Notes: generated from the letters alone by a model not told the origin. A stretch of DNA of 64,000 nucleotides from Erythrobacter sp. EC-HK427 (GCF_902498745.1 NZ_LR701479.1:1566152-1630151), one strand, 5' to 3'. Shown: positions 52,637 through 61,878, counted from the stretch's first letter. Made by a program: numbers and translations.

Positions 52637-53209
52637 ATGGCGATGGGTATCGCCTCCTCGGGCCGGAGAGGCCGCGGCAGCAAGCGCGCGCCGATGGCGG
52701 AAATCAACGTCACGCCGTTTGTCGATGTGATGCTGGTGCTGCTCATCATCTTCATGGTCACCGCGCCGCTGCTGGCGGCCGGAGTGCCGGTGAACCTGCC
52801 CGAAAGCCGCGCCAATCCGGTGGATCAGGAACCCGATCAGGTGAGCGTGACCATCGACCGCGAAGGCTTCATCTACATCGAATCCACCGATATCGAGAGT
52901 ATGCGGGTGGAAACCGGATCGTTTCCCGAATTGCTCGAATCGCTGGCGGCGGGCGGGGGCGGGGAGCCGCCGCTTATCAATCTGCGCGCCGACCGCACGA
53001 TTGACTATGGCCGCGTGATGGCGGTGATGGGCGAGCTCAATCGCGCCGGTTTCACCTCGATCTCGATGATTACCACCAGCGCGCCCGAACCTTCGGCGAT
53101 GCCTGCTGGTGATTCCATCGAGAGCGTGGACAGTGTTCCGGCCGAGGTGATCGAAGAAGCCGCGCCGGTCAGTGACGGTTCAGCCGCTGAAAGCCAGCCT
53201 ACCGGGTGA
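52637..53209 (+). CDS. tolR: Tol-Pal inner-membrane protein TolR
   Basis: A 190-residue single-TM protein. The TM helix (residues 27-47) carries the proton-coupled Asp in NVTPFVDVMLVLLIIFMV; a periplasmic dimer domain follows. The tail after about residue 150 is an extra acidic Ser/Ala/Pro stretch, longer than in typical TolR. Starts 2 bp behind tolQ. Confidence 0.94.
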   Translation: MAMGIASSGRRGRGSKRAPMAEINVTPFVDVMLVLLIIFMVTAPLLAAGVPVNLPESRANPVDQEPDQVSVTIDREGFIYIESTDIESMRVETGSFPELLESLAAGGGGEPPLINLRADRTIDYGRVMAVMGELNRAGFTSISMITTSAPEPSAMPAGDSIESVDSVPAEVIEEAAPVSDGSAAESQPTG

Positions 53210-53210
53210 T

Positions 53211-54062
53211 ATGAGCAATCCCGCGTCCCTTTCCGGCGAAGAAGGCCTTGGCATCGGCGTGGCCGTTGTGGCGCACGGCGCGCTGGCGGCTTTGCTGGTG
53301 TGGCACGCAATGCAAGAGGTCGAGCCGATCAAGCCGCCCGAGCGGATCGATGTGAGCCTCGCGACCGAAATCAGCCTGGAAAGCACCGCGCCCGATCCCA
53401 GCGCCGAGCCTGCCGCCAGCTTTGCGCCGGTGGTGAGCGAATTACCCGCCCCGCCGGAGTCCGAACTGGCGCCGCCGGAACCAGAGGCTGTGCCGACGCG
53501 AACCCCGCGCACGACTGCGCCTCCGCCACGCCCAGCACCCACTGCCACCCGCAGCGCCGCGCCGCGACCCACGCCGACCCGCTCCAACGCGCCCCGCCCG
53601 ACGCCTACGCCCAGCCGCTCGTCAGCACCGCGCCCTACACCAACGCCATCGCCTTCGCGACGTGGCGGCGGAAGCCGCTTTAATGAGGCCTTTAGCCCCG
53701 GCACAGGGACGCAAAACACCAATGACACCGGCCAGCCTGCGGCGAATTTCGGCCCGACCGAAGCAGCCTCGCTCAACGCCGCTATCCAGCGCGAATTGCG
53801 CCCGCATTGGACAGCGCCGCAGGGGGCGGATGCGGAGTTGCTCGTTACAGTTGTCCGCTTCCGCCTCAACCGCAATGGCAGCCTGAACGGGGAACCGTCC
53901 TGTATCCGACAGTCGGGCGAAACGCCCAGCAACCGCGCGCAAGTCTCTGTGCATTGCGAGCGCGCCGTCCGCGCCGTCCGGCTTGCTGCGCCTTTCAATT
54001 TGCCCGAACAGTTCTACGATCAATGGCGTACCGTTACGTCCCAATTCGACCGAAGGTTGTGA
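53211..54062 (+). CDS. tolA: TolA-like protein with a Pro/Thr/Arg linker
   Basis: A 283-residue protein: an N-terminal TM helix (LGIGVAVVAHGALAALLVWH), a periplasmic linker and a C-terminal domain III-like region ending in VRLAAPFNLPEQFYDQWRTV. The long helical domain of E. coli TolA is missing; residues about 85-155 instead contain direct repeats of the type RSxAPRPTPTPS. The Met at 53211 is chosen, 1 bp after the tolR stop. Placement in the operon supports the TolA role. Confidence 0.85.
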   Translation: MSNPASLSGEEGLGIGVAVVAHGALAALLVWHAMQEVEPIKPPERIDVSLATEISLESTAPDPSAEPAASFAPVVSELPAPPESELAPPEPEAVPTRTPRTTAPPPRPAPTATRSAAPRPTPTRSNAPRPTPTPSRSSAPRPTPTPSPSRRGGGSRFNEAFSPGTGTQNTNDTGQPAANFGPTEAASLNAAIQRELRPHWTAPQGADAELLVTVVRFRLNRNGSLNGEPSCIRQSGETPSNRAQVSVHCERAVRAVRLAAPFNLPEQFYDQWRTVTSQFDRRL

Positions 54063-54065
54063 GTG

Positions 54066-55421
54066 ATGAAAAAGCTTGTTTTTGCCGCGCTGTTTTTCGT
54101 CTTCGGAGCCGTGCCCGCGATGGCGCAGGAAGCCGATCCGGATGATGAGGGCGGCATCTCGGTTGTCGTCACCGACGATTCGGCATGGCAGGATATCGGC
54201 ATCGCCATCGCCTCCTTCGCCACCAATCGGGATGTGGCCACCCCCGCCAATGCGAACGGCACCGCCGCGCTGGGGTTTGAGCTGGCGAGCGTCGTTTACA
54301 ACGATCTGCGCTTCAACGGCCTGTTCCGCCCTGTCGGCCCCGATGCGCTGCCGCGCCCGACCTATGCCCAGACGACCGCGCCTGCCTGGAGCACGTGGAG
54401 CGGGCGTTCGGCAGAAATGCTCGTCCACGGCTTTGTCCGCGCCAATGACAACGGCAATCTGACCGTCGGCTGCTATCTGTATGACGTCGTGTTGCAGACC
54501 GAGCTGGTGCGCGAAGGCTGGGAAGTCGCGCCCGGCGAATGGCGCCGTGCCGCACACCGCTGTGCCGATCTCGTCTATTCGCGCCTCTCGGGCGAAAGCC
54601 CGTTCTTTGACAGCCGCATCGCCTATATCGCAGAGACCGGGCCGAAGGATAACCGCGTGAAGCGGCTCGCCATTATGGATAGCGACGGGGCCAACCACCG
54701 CTTCATAACCAACGGCCAGTCAACCGCGCTTTCGCCCCGCTACTCGCCCGATTATTCGCGCATCGCCTACCTCTCCTATCAGGACGGCAATCCGCGCATC
54801 TATGTCTACGAAATCGACAGCGGGCGGCAGACTCTGGTGACCGAGAGCAGCAATCCGACCTTCGCCCCGCGCTGGAGCCCCGATGGCCGCTACATCCTCT
54901 ATTCCATGGCGGTGGCGGGCAATACCGACATCTACCGCATCCGCGCAGATGGCTCCGGCACGCCGCTGCGGCTCACCAACCAGCCTTCAATCGAAGTGGG
55001 CGGTTCCTTCTCCCCCGATGGCAGCCGGATCGTGTTCGAAAGCGACCAGTCGGGCAGCCAGCAATGCTATGTGATGGATGCCGACGGCACCAATCAGCGG
55101 CGCATCAGCTTTTTCGGCGGCCGCTGTGCCAGCCCCGAATGGAGCCCGCGCGGTGACCAGATCGCCTTCACTCACATTGCCGGCAATTTCCGCATCGCGG
55201 TGATGACGCCGGAAGGACGCAATATGCGACAGTTGACCGATGCTTGGCACGACGAAGGCCCCAGCTGGGCGCCCAATGGCCGCATCATCCAGTTCTTCCG
55301 TACCGAGCAAGGTTCGGGCGATTCCGCGATCTATCAGGTGGATCTCACCGGAGAGAACGAACGTCGCCTGCGCACGCCGGTGGGAGCATCAGACCCGGCA
55401 TGGGGGCCGGTTCTGAACTGA
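54066..55421 (+). CDS. tolB: Tol-Pal periplasmic beta-propeller TolB
   Basis: A 451-residue periplasmic protein: signal peptide ending VPAMAQ, an N-terminal alpha/beta domain, and a six-bladed WD40-like propeller with repeats such as RYSPDYSRIAYLSYQDGNP, APRWSPDGRYILYSMA and SGSFSPDGSRIVFES-like units. It binds Pal. The start ATG at 54066 follows a GTG at 54063, both compatible. Confidence 0.96.
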   Translation: MKKLVFAALFFVFGAVPAMAQEADPDDEGGISVVVTDDSAWQDIGIAIASFATNRDVATPANANGTAALGFELASVVYNDLRFNGLFRPVGPDALPRPTYAQTTAPAWSTWSGRSAEMLVHGFVRANDNGNLTVGCYLYDVVLQTELVREGWEVAPGEWRRAAHRCADLVYSRLSGESPFFDSRIAYIAETGPKDNRVKRLAIMDSDGANHRFITNGQSTALSPRYSPDYSRIAYLSYQDGNPRIYVYEIDSGRQTLVTESSNPTFAPRWSPDGRYILYSMAVAGNTDIYRIRADGSGTPLRLTNQPSIEVGGSFSPDGSRIVFESDQSGSQQCYVMDADGTNQRRISFFGGRCASPEWSPRGDQIAFTHIAGNFRIAVMTPEGRNMRQLTDAWHDEGPSWAPNGRIIQFFRTEQGSGDSAIYQVDLTGENERRLRTPVGASDPAWGPVLN

Positions 55422-55466
55422 CAGCGTTTTATACCCCAAAGGGCCGCATGATCCAAGGAGAGCGAT

Positions 55467-55994
55467 ATGAAGAAGCGTAATATGATTGCCCTGTCCCTCA
55501 CCAGCGCGCTGGCGCTCGCCGCGTGCAGCCGTACGCCGCCCGAAAGCACCCCGCCCGTGCCGCAGGATGTTGCGACCAATACGCCCACCACTGGGAGCAC
55601 CACGCCGGTCTCCACCGTGCCGCTGCCCGGCAGCCAAGCACACTTCGCTTCAGCGATGATGGGGGCGGATACGATCCTGTTCGATACTGATCGCTTCAAC
55701 ATCGATAGCGAGGACGCGGCGGCTCTGCGCCGTCAGGCCGAATATCTGCTGCAATATCCCACCGCCACTGCCACGGTAGAAGGCCATGCGGACGAACGCG
55801 GCACGCGCGACTATAACCTTGCGCTGGGCGAACGCCGCGCCAATGCGGCGAAGAACTATCTGGTTAGCCTGGGCGTGCCCGAAAGCCGCTTGCGTACGGT
55901 GAGCTATGGCGAAGAACGCCCGCGCGCGACCGCTTCGAACGAAGCAGCCTGGGCGCAGAACCGGCGTTCGGTGACGGTGATGATCGGCCGCTGA
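55467..55994 (+). CDS. pal: Peptidoglycan-associated lipoprotein
   Basis: A 175-residue outer-membrane lipoprotein. Signal and lipobox (LALAAC near residue 17), a Pro/Thr linker, and an OmpA-like peptidoglycan-binding domain (VEGHADERGTRDYNLALGERRANAAKNYL near 105-133; shown by the segments TVEGHADERGTRDYN and GERRANAAKNYL). AAGGAGAG precedes the ATG. The operon lacks cpoB/ybgF downstream; the next gene is a minus-strand small ORF. Confidence 0.96.
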   Translation: MKKRNMIALSLTSALALAACSRTPPESTPPVPQDVATNTPTTGSTTPVSTVPLPGSQAHFASAMMGADTILFDTDRFNIDSEDAAALRRQAEYLLQYPTATATVEGHADERGTRDYNLALGERRANAAKNYLVSLGVPESRLRTVSYGEERPRATASNEAAWAQNRRSVTVMIGR

Positions 55995-55995
55995 G

Positions 55996-56157
55996 CTATT
56001 CGCCAAGCACGATAAAGGGCGCGTGGACTTCGGTCTGCGCGCCTTTTTCGTGGGCGGCATAGGCGTTATCTGGCGAAGGCGTGGGCGTCGCAAGCACGGC
56101 AAAGCTCGCCATCGCCATGATCGATGCGGCTGCGGAAATGGCCAGTTGCTTGCTCAC
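55996..56157 (-). CDS. Small secreted protein
   Basis: A 53-residue protein from a GTG start with AAGGACA about seven bases ahead. It has a signal-peptide-like core (AISAAASIMAMASFAVLA) followed by about 30 residues, ending HAPFIVLGE. No family is recognised. It converges with pal with a gap of one base. Other starts exist upstream in frame but lack a good site. Confidence 0.55.
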   Translation of the reverse strand: MSKQLAISAAASIMAMASFAVLATPTPSPDNAYAAHEKGAQTEVHAPFIVLGE

Positions 56158-56354
56158 AATTTGTCCTTGGTTGTCACCGCTGCGGACTAGCGCGCCAGCG
56201 CGATGGTGCATTGCAGCATTATGTGAACAGACGTTGCACACCGATGAACGGTTCCCGCCCATGGACTAAAGTCCAAGCAAGGCAGCAACAAGGTTCACCA
56301 ATCGCCTCGGCTCGCCTATAGGCCTCGCATGAACAGTGTTTCGAGCCTTTCCTG

Positions 56355-56879
56355 ATGGCACGCTCCAACGATTGGGGCTTCCCGCGCTGGCGCGGTTATG
56401 AAGACAGCCGGGAAGCTGTCGAAGTGCGCTTGTGCGACCGCTATGGCTGCAACGAGAAGGGCGATTGCCCCGCTCCGAAAAGTCCCAACAGCAAGGAACG
56501 CTGGTATTTCTGCCAGCGCCATGCAGCCGAATACAACAAGGGCTGGGACTATTTCGAAGGGCTCGACAAGGAAGAGGCGAAGGCCCGCGCCAAGGCCGAA
56601 CAGACCGAGAGCGCAGGCTATGCCGAGGCGCAACATTACGGCTGGGCGAGCAGCGGCGACGGCTCCCGCTCAGCCGATGAAATGCGCGCGCTCGAAGTGC
56701 TGGAGCTGGAAGCCGATGCCGATTTCGACGCGATCAAGCGCGAATGGCGTGCGCGGGCAAAGAAGGTTCACCCGGATGTGAAGCCGGGGGACAAGGCCGC
56801 TGCGGACGAATTCCAGAAGCTTCAGCTCGCCTATGAAGTGCTGAAAGCTGCCGAGGAACGGCGCGTCTGGAAAGGCTGA
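56355..56879 (+). CDS. J-domain protein with N-terminal Cys cluster
   Basis: A 174-residue DnaJ-like cochaperone. The J domain is C-terminal (about residues 110-170): LEVLELEADADFDAIKREW, HPD in KKVHPDVKPGD, and FQKLQLAYEVL. The N-terminal half has C27, C32, C38, C53 and H56 (RLCDRYGC, GDCPAPK, YFCQRH), which could hold zinc. A helical Lys/Glu-rich linker joins them. Such proteins are frequent in alphaproteobacteria; the Hsp70 partner is not in the window. Confidence 0.88.
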   Translation: MARSNDWGFPRWRGYEDSREAVEVRLCDRYGCNEKGDCPAPKSPNSKERWYFCQRHAAEYNKGWDYFEGLDKEEAKARAKAEQTESAGYAEAQHYGWASSGDGSRSADEMRALEVLELEADADFDAIKREWRARAKKVHPDVKPGDKAAADEFQKLQLAYEVLKAAEERRVWKG

Positions 56880-56901
56880 TCCGAAAAGGCTGGCTGGGGC
56901 C

Positions 56902-57861
56902 TTAGCGCGCGCCGATCCACGAACCGACAAAGCGGCGGTTATCGGCATCGGCAGGATCATCATCGGTTACCGAGAACACCAGAAACGCCTCTTCGCGGTT
57001 TGGCCCGGCCAGTGAGCCGGCAAATTCGCCGTCGAGGCCGAAAGTGTTGTCGTCGATATCACCAAAGAACGTGCCGTTGGTCGTAACATCATCGGTCATC
57101 ACCAGCGTGGCGACGCGGGTGGAGACGTTGTTTACGGTTTCGAAGATTTCGATCGTGATTGTCACCGTGTCCGCCGCGGTGGCAGTTGCGCCCGGCGTGA
57201 CAACCAGATTGGTCGCGGTGACGGTCAGAATGCCCGAAGGAGTCACTCCCGGTGCGCCGCCAAAAGCCTCTGCGGTTCCGGTATAGGTGAGCGCAGCAGT
57301 GATGTCGTCAGTCGTCGTCACCGGATTGAAGAACAAGGACGAGCGGCGGCTGCGCAGCGTGCCCGCCACATTGTCGCGGGTGAACGCCTGGTCGTCCAGA
57401 TCATAGGTTACGCGCATGATGTGGGTGGCAGGCAGGAACAACGTGAGCGCCTCGTCCCCGCGCGCATAGCGGCGTTCGGTCGCGCTGACGCTCACGAAAT
57501 CGGCAGCGGCGAACACCAGCAGAGTGGCGATATCGGGAAAGCCGAAGCTGGCCGTATCGGGCGTCGTGTCCAATTCGATCACGGCCGTGCCGTTGACCCG
57601 TGCCGCGCTGCTGAACACTTCGCTGGTGCTGCCATCGGGCGTGAAGAAGCCGACAATCGCGTTGGTATTGGCGGAGCTGGCCGCAAAATCCTGCGTCACC
57701 GAAAAGGCAATCGGTGCGGTAGAGGTCGGCGTCGGCGTCGGGGTTGGGGTGCTCGTATCCGCAGAAGTCGGCGTGGGCGTTGGCGTTTCGTCATCGCCGC
57801 AAGAAGTAACCAATACGCCAAGTGAAGCAGCGCCAAGCAGAAGACCGATTTTCCGGAGCAC
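56902..57861 (-). CDS. Beta-rich surface lipoprotein with Thr-Pro linker
   Basis: A 319-residue lipoprotein from a GTG start that gives MLRKIGLLLGAASLGVLVTSC with lipobox Cys near residue 21. A (Thr-Pro)-rich linker of about 25 residues follows, then a beta-rich Thr/Val/Asp-rich domain without known signature. The open frame continues to 57891 through a TTG. Composition fits an outer-membrane or surface protein. Function not assigned. Confidence 0.6.
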   Translation of the reverse strand: MLRKIGLLLGAASLGVLVTSCGDDETPTPTPTSADTSTPTPTPTPTSTAPIAFSVTQDFAASSANTNAIVGFFTPDGSTSEVFSSAARVNGTAVIELDTTPDTASFGFPDIATLLVFAAADFVSVSATERRYARGDEALTLFLPATHIMRVTYDLDDQAFTRDNVAGTLRSRRSSLFFNPVTTTDDITAALTYTGTAEAFGGAPGVTPSGILTVTATNLVVTPGATATAADTVTITIEIFETVNNVSTRVATLVMTDDVTTNGTFFGDIDDNTFGLDGEFAGSLAGPNREEAFLVFSVTDDDPADADNRRFVGSWIGAR

Positions 57862-57981
57862 GATAATTCCCGTCTGTAACCCGTAGAGCAATGCGACCTT
57901 TACGCCGCCGAACCTGTCCCTTAGCTGTCTGGCACGGCGCGGGGCAAGCGGCGTTTGCCGCTTAATGTGCCACTCGCCGCG

Positions 57982-58881
57982 TCAGCCGATCCGCTGGGCG
58001 ATGCCATTGGCCAGCATTTCACCCATTTGCGGCCCCTGTTCGGGGTAGAGATAGGGCTCGATCATCTCCACTTCGATCACCGCCATGCGCCCGTCATCCA
58101 GCCGCAGCATATCGACGCGGGCATAGAGCGGGGCGGGGAAAGGCAGCTTGGCGATCACATCGGCGGCGGCTGCAACTTGCCCGGCTTCCGGCGTGATCGC
58201 CAGCTCGCTCCCGCCATACATCGACTGGATACGATATTCGCCCGGCTGTGCCTGTTTCAGGATCGCGTGGCTGAACGCGCCGTCGAAGAAGAGGAACGAA
58301 TACTCGCCTTCCTCGCGAATCGCATGCTGTAACGGCTGGATCATCGCGGGCCGGTCAAAACGCCAACCGGCGGCAGGCGGTGCGGCACGGGAGAACATCT
58401 CCTGCCCCATCGCGCCCGCACCCACCTGCCGCTTGATGACCACGCGGTCGCAGCCGAAATGATCGAAAGCGCGGGCGATATCCTCCGGCCCTGCGGCATC
58501 GGGCCACAAAGTCGGGATCGTCACCGCGCCCGCTTCGGCGAGTTCGCGCAAATAGGCCTTGCCGATATTCCAGCGCACCACTTCAGGCGGATTGCAAACG
58601 ACGATGCCGCGCGCCGCCAGCGTGTCGAGGCGGGTGAGGAATTCCTCTTGCCTGTCCTGATAGTTCCACGATGTGCCGATCATCACAAGCTCGATACCGG
58701 TAAAGCTCTCGAGCGGCCCCACCCAGTCGAGTTCGACCATGCCGATGCCGTGCGCCGCCAGAGCAGGCGCGAGCGCGGCAACTTGCAAATCATGCTCGAA
58801 AGCATCGCTGCGGCGGATGGGGGAGCCGGGGAGGGTGGTCTCGCAGGCGAGGAACCCCACCCGCACCGGCAATCCGCTCAT
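57982..58881 (-). CDS. ATP-grasp-type ligase-like protein
   Basis: A 299-residue protein of the RimK/DdlB-like ATP-grasp fold: NPPEVVRWNIGKAYL near residue 97, then KRQVGAGAMGQEMF near 148, and the metal site near the end (ARVDMLRLDDGRMAVIEVEMIEPYLY split by strand). Related proteins include DcsG of cycloserine synthesis and glutathione-synthetase-like enzymes; the acceptor is unknown. It is translated behind a PLP sulfur enzyme with a 4-bp overlap (ATGA). Confidence 0.75.
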   Translation of the reverse strand: MSGLPVRVGFLACETTLPGSPIRRSDAFEHDLQVAALAPALAAHGIGMVELDWVGPLESFTGIELVMIGTSWNYQDRQEEFLTRLDTLAARGIVVCNPPEVVRWNIGKAYLRELAEAGAVTIPTLWPDAAGPEDIARAFDHFGCDRVVIKRQVGAGAMGQEMFSRAAPPAAGWRFDRPAMIQPLQHAIREEGEYSFLFFDGAFSHAILKQAQPGEYRIQSMYGGSELAITPEAGQVAAAADVIAKLPFPAPLYARVDMLRLDDGRMAVIEVEMIEPYLYPEQGPQMGEMLANGIAQRIG

Positions 58882-60221
58882 ACCGCGTCCAGCGCTTGCG
58901 CGAAGTCGGCGATCAGATCGTCCGCATCTTCGATCCCGATGGAAATGCGCACCAGATTGTCGGTGATCCCCAGCATTGCCTTGCGTTCATCGGGCACCGA
59001 TAGGTGCGTCATGCTGGCCGGATGGCTGGCGAGCGTTTCGGTCCCACCCAGGCTCACCGCCAGCTTGGCGACTTTGAGCGCGTCGAGGAAGGCAAAGCAT
59101 TCCGCCTCCCCGCCCTTGATAAACACCGAGAAGGTGGAGCCTGCGCCCAAACAGTGGCGGTCGTAAATGTCCTGCTGGCGCGCATCCGCAATCATCCCGA
59201 GATAACCGAGGCCTTCCACCTTGGGGTGGCTTGTCAGGAATTCGCACACCTTCGCCGCATTTTCGCCCGCGCGCTGCATCCGCAATTCCACGGTTTCGAG
59301 CGAGCGCAGCAGCATCCATGCGGTGTGCGGATCGGCGATGCCGCCCATCGTGTTGCGCAGAGCGCGCACCGCATTCACCCACTTCTTGCCGCCCGCAATA
59401 CTGCCCGCGACCAGATCGGAATGCCCGCCGACATATTTGGTGAGCGAATAGACCACCAGATCGGCACCGTGTTCCAGCGGGCGCTGCCACAGGGGGCCGA
59501 GGAACGTATTGTCGATCGCAATCGGGCAGCGGTCCGGATCGAAGTGCGCATCGCGCGCATCGCGCACCGCTTCGATATCGACCAGCGCATTGGTCGGGTT
59601 GCCGGGGCTTTCGAGATAGATCAGCGGCACTTCGCCGCCCTGCGCCTCGGCCTTGGCCTTGGCTTCCACCATAACGGCGTCCAGTTCTTCGCGCGTCGCA
59701 CCGGCGGGGAAGGCGATATAGGTGACGCCGTATTTCGCCATCACCTTCGCAACGAAGCCTTCGGATGCGGCGTAAAGCGGGCCGGAATGCACGATCACAT
59801 CGCCCGCATTGCACGCCGCTAGCATCAGCACGGCAATCGCGGTCATGCCGCTGGAGAAGCACAAAGCATCCTCCGCCCCGTCCCAGATGGCGAGGCGGTC
59901 TTCGAGGATTTCCTGGTTCGGCCCGTTGAAACGCGAGTAGACCAGCCCTTCCGCGCCGCCGGGTCGCTTGCCGGTAATGCCTTCAAAATGCCGCTTGCCC
60001 GCCGCTGCATTCTCGAACGCGAAAGTGCTGGTGAGGAAAATCGGGGCTTTGAGCGATCCTTCGGAGAGCGCCGGATCGAACCCGTGGCCCATCATCAGTG
60101 TGGACGGCTTCAGCGGGCGGCCGCCGATTGTCGTCACCTTGGGCTTGGGCTTGCGGCGCGGGGTGGGGGGAGTGACGGAACCCAAGGGGTCATCGCGCGG
60201 ATCGTCGTGCTGGTCGGCCAT
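58878..60221 (-). CDS. Cys/Met-metabolism PLP enzyme (cystathionine gamma-synthase family)
   Basis: A 447-residue fold-type I PLP enzyme. The PLP Lys is in YSLTKYVGGHSDLVAGS near residue 255, with PLP contacts in SSGMTAIA near 130 and IYLESPGNPTN near 205, DNTF near 238. It may be a cystathionine gamma-synthase, methionine gamma-lyase or sulfhydrylase; the N-terminal 35-residue Pro/Lys-rich extension is unusual. A structured leader lies upstream. It overlaps the following ATP-grasp gene by 4 bp. Confidence 0.88.
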   Translation of the reverse strand: MADQHDDPRDDPLGSVTPPTPRRKPKPKVTTIGGRPLKPSTLMMGHGFDPALSEGSLKAPIFLTSTFAFENAAAGKRHFEGITGKRPGGAEGLVYSRFNGPNQEILEDRLAIWDGAEDALCFSSGMTAIAVLMLAACNAGDVIVHSGPLYAASEGFVAKVMAKYGVTYIAFPAGATREELDAVMVEAKAKAEAQGGEVPLIYLESPGNPTNALVDIEAVRDARDAHFDPDRCPIAIDNTFLGPLWQRPLEHGADLVVYSLTKYVGGHSDLVAGSIAGGKKWVNAVRALRNTMGGIADPHTAWMLLRSLETVELRMQRAGENAAKVCEFLTSHPKVEGLGYLGMIADARQQDIYDRHCLGAGSTFSVFIKGGEAECFAFLDALKVAKLAVSLGGTETLASHPASMTHLSVPDERKAMLGITDNLVRISIGIEDADDLIADFAQALDAV

Positions 60222-60257
60222 GATGCTGGCATCCTTCCATGTGTTTCACCCCTAGGA

Positions 60258-60279
60258 AGGCAGGGGCCATACGGCCTGC
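60258..60279 (-). promoter_or_regulatory. Hairpin in the leader of the PLP enzyme gene
   Basis: On the minus strand, ggcaggcc and ggcccctgcc pair around a gtat loop about 40 bases ahead of the PLP enzyme start. Sulfur-amino-acid genes in alphaproteobacteria often carry SAM-responsive leaders, but I cannot match this one to a known class. No T run follows. Confidence 0.4.
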
Positions 60280-60370
60280 CGCGCCACCCGCTCCTAACCT
60301 CCACAGAAGCGCAACTGCCCGGCAACCGGTTTCACGCGCAATTATATTGAGCGGCGAGTCGGGGCAAGCC

Positions 60371-61801
60371 TCAGTGGATCAGTGGGCCCACAGCGAAGAC
60401 GACGCCGACAATCAGGAACGCGCCGAGTACGTCCAGCGTCAGCCCCGCTTTGATCAGGCGCGGCAGCGCGACGCGGCCCGTTGCCCAGGCAATCGCATTG
60501 GGGCCGGTGCCCGCGGGGAGGACAAAGCCCCAGCTCGCCGCCAGCGCCACCGGCATGGCGAGAAGCAGGATCGTTTCGGTGTCTCCGCCCAGCGCCACTG
60601 CCAAGGCCGCGACCACGGGCATGATCCCGCTCGCGGTCGCCACATTGCTGGCAAATTCGGTGACGAGGATCACCATCGCCACCAGCGCCAGCGCGATCAC
60701 GACCAGCGGCACACCCGCCAGCGGCAGGAGCGCCTGCCCCAGCGAATCTGCCAACCCCGTGCGCGTCATCACCCCCGCCAGCGCCAGCCCGCCGCCAAAC
60801 ATCAGCAAGACGCCCCACGGTGCCTGATCCGCCTCGCGCCAATCGAGCAGGCGGCGGCCCGTGCCATCGGGCAGCACGAACAGCGCCAGGCTGGCGGCGA
60901 TGGCGATGGTGCCATCGGTGAGCGAGTCGTCAGGGAGGTAAGGCCCGACAAAGCTGCTCAGCATCCATGCGACAAAGGCCGCAGCAATCACCGGCACAAC
61001 GCGCCGTTCCGCGCTGCTCCATTCCCCCGGCGGATCAATCGCCGCGCGTGCGGCGCGTATATCGAAGGGGTGATCGGCAATCCGCTGCACCTTGGCGATG
61101 ATGATCGCGGCAAGCGGCACGCCCATCAGCACAACCGGCAGGCCGAACAGCGACCATGTGGCGAAGGTGATTTGCAGGCCGGAAATCTCGCGCAACAGGT
61201 CTGCCCCGATGGCGTTGGTGGGGGAGCCGATGATAGTGCCAAGCCCGCCAATTGACGCTGCAAAAGCAAGGCCCATCGGCAAGGCTCCAAATAACCCCTC
61301 ATTATGGGGAGCGTCCTCTTCTCCCATCGCACCACCTGCCAGCACTGCCAGCACCATCGGCATCATGATGAGCGCGGTCGAGGTGTTGCTGATAATTCCG
61401 GAAAGGATCGCCGCCGCCGCCATAAATCCCAGTAGCAGCCCGAACTCGCCCCCGCGCCCGCCGGTCGTGTCGAGGATCCACGCCGCCAGCCGCTTGTGCA
61501 GCCCTGTCCGTTCGATAGCGAGGGCGATAAAGGCCCCGCCCAGCAGCAGGAAGATGATCGGAGAATAGTAATCCCCCGCCACATCATTCGCACTGCCCCC
61601 GCCGAAGAACGGTGCAATGGTGAAAGGAAGGAGGCCGGTCACCGGCAGCGGCACCGCCTGCGTCGTCCACCACACCGCCATCCACGCGGTCAGCCCCGCC
61701 GCTGCCCAAGCGGGCGCACCCATGTCTCCGGGCGGCGTGGTGAGCAGGGTCAGGATAAACAGCGCCGGGCCTAGCCAGAAGCCGATGCGTTCTGCGGTCA
61801 T
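60371..61801 (-). CDS. SLC13/DASS-family anion:sodium symporter
   Basis: A 476-residue membrane protein with about 12 TM segments. Signatures: the N-terminal WWTTQAVPLPVTGLLPF, the first SNT motif in GIISNTSTALIMMP near residue 150, the GSPTNAIG turn near 205 and the second TEFASNVATASGI motif near 395. The family imports dicarboxylates or sulfate with sodium. The Met at 61801 is chosen; the frame is open to 61867. It is followed by the PLP enzyme operon after 149 bp. Confidence 0.92.
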   Translation of the reverse strand: MTAERIGFWLGPALFILTLLTTPPGDMGAPAWAAAGLTAWMAVWWTTQAVPLPVTGLLPFTIAPFFGGGSANDVAGDYYSPIIFLLLGGAFIALAIERTGLHKRLAAWILDTTGGRGGEFGLLLGFMAAAAILSGIISNTSTALIMMPMVLAVLAGGAMGEEDAPHNEGLFGALPMGLAFAASIGGLGTIIGSPTNAIGADLLREISGLQITFATWSLFGLPVVLMGVPLAAIIIAKVQRIADHPFDIRAARAAIDPPGEWSSAERRVVPVIAAAFVAWMLSSFVGPYLPDDSLTDGTIAIAASLALFVLPDGTGRRLLDWREADQAPWGVLLMFGGGLALAGVMTRTGLADSLGQALLPLAGVPLVVIALALVAMVILVTEFASNVATASGIMPVVAALAVALGGDTETILLLAMPVALAASWGFVLPAGTGPNAIAWATGRVALPRLIKAGLTLDVLGAFLIVGVVFAVGPLIH

Positions 61802-61878
61802 AGCCTTCGCATTTCCCTCATCCCCGTTTTGTGGCACGAGTGTTAAGCGGAAACGGGATAATCGCAAGGGAGGGGATA

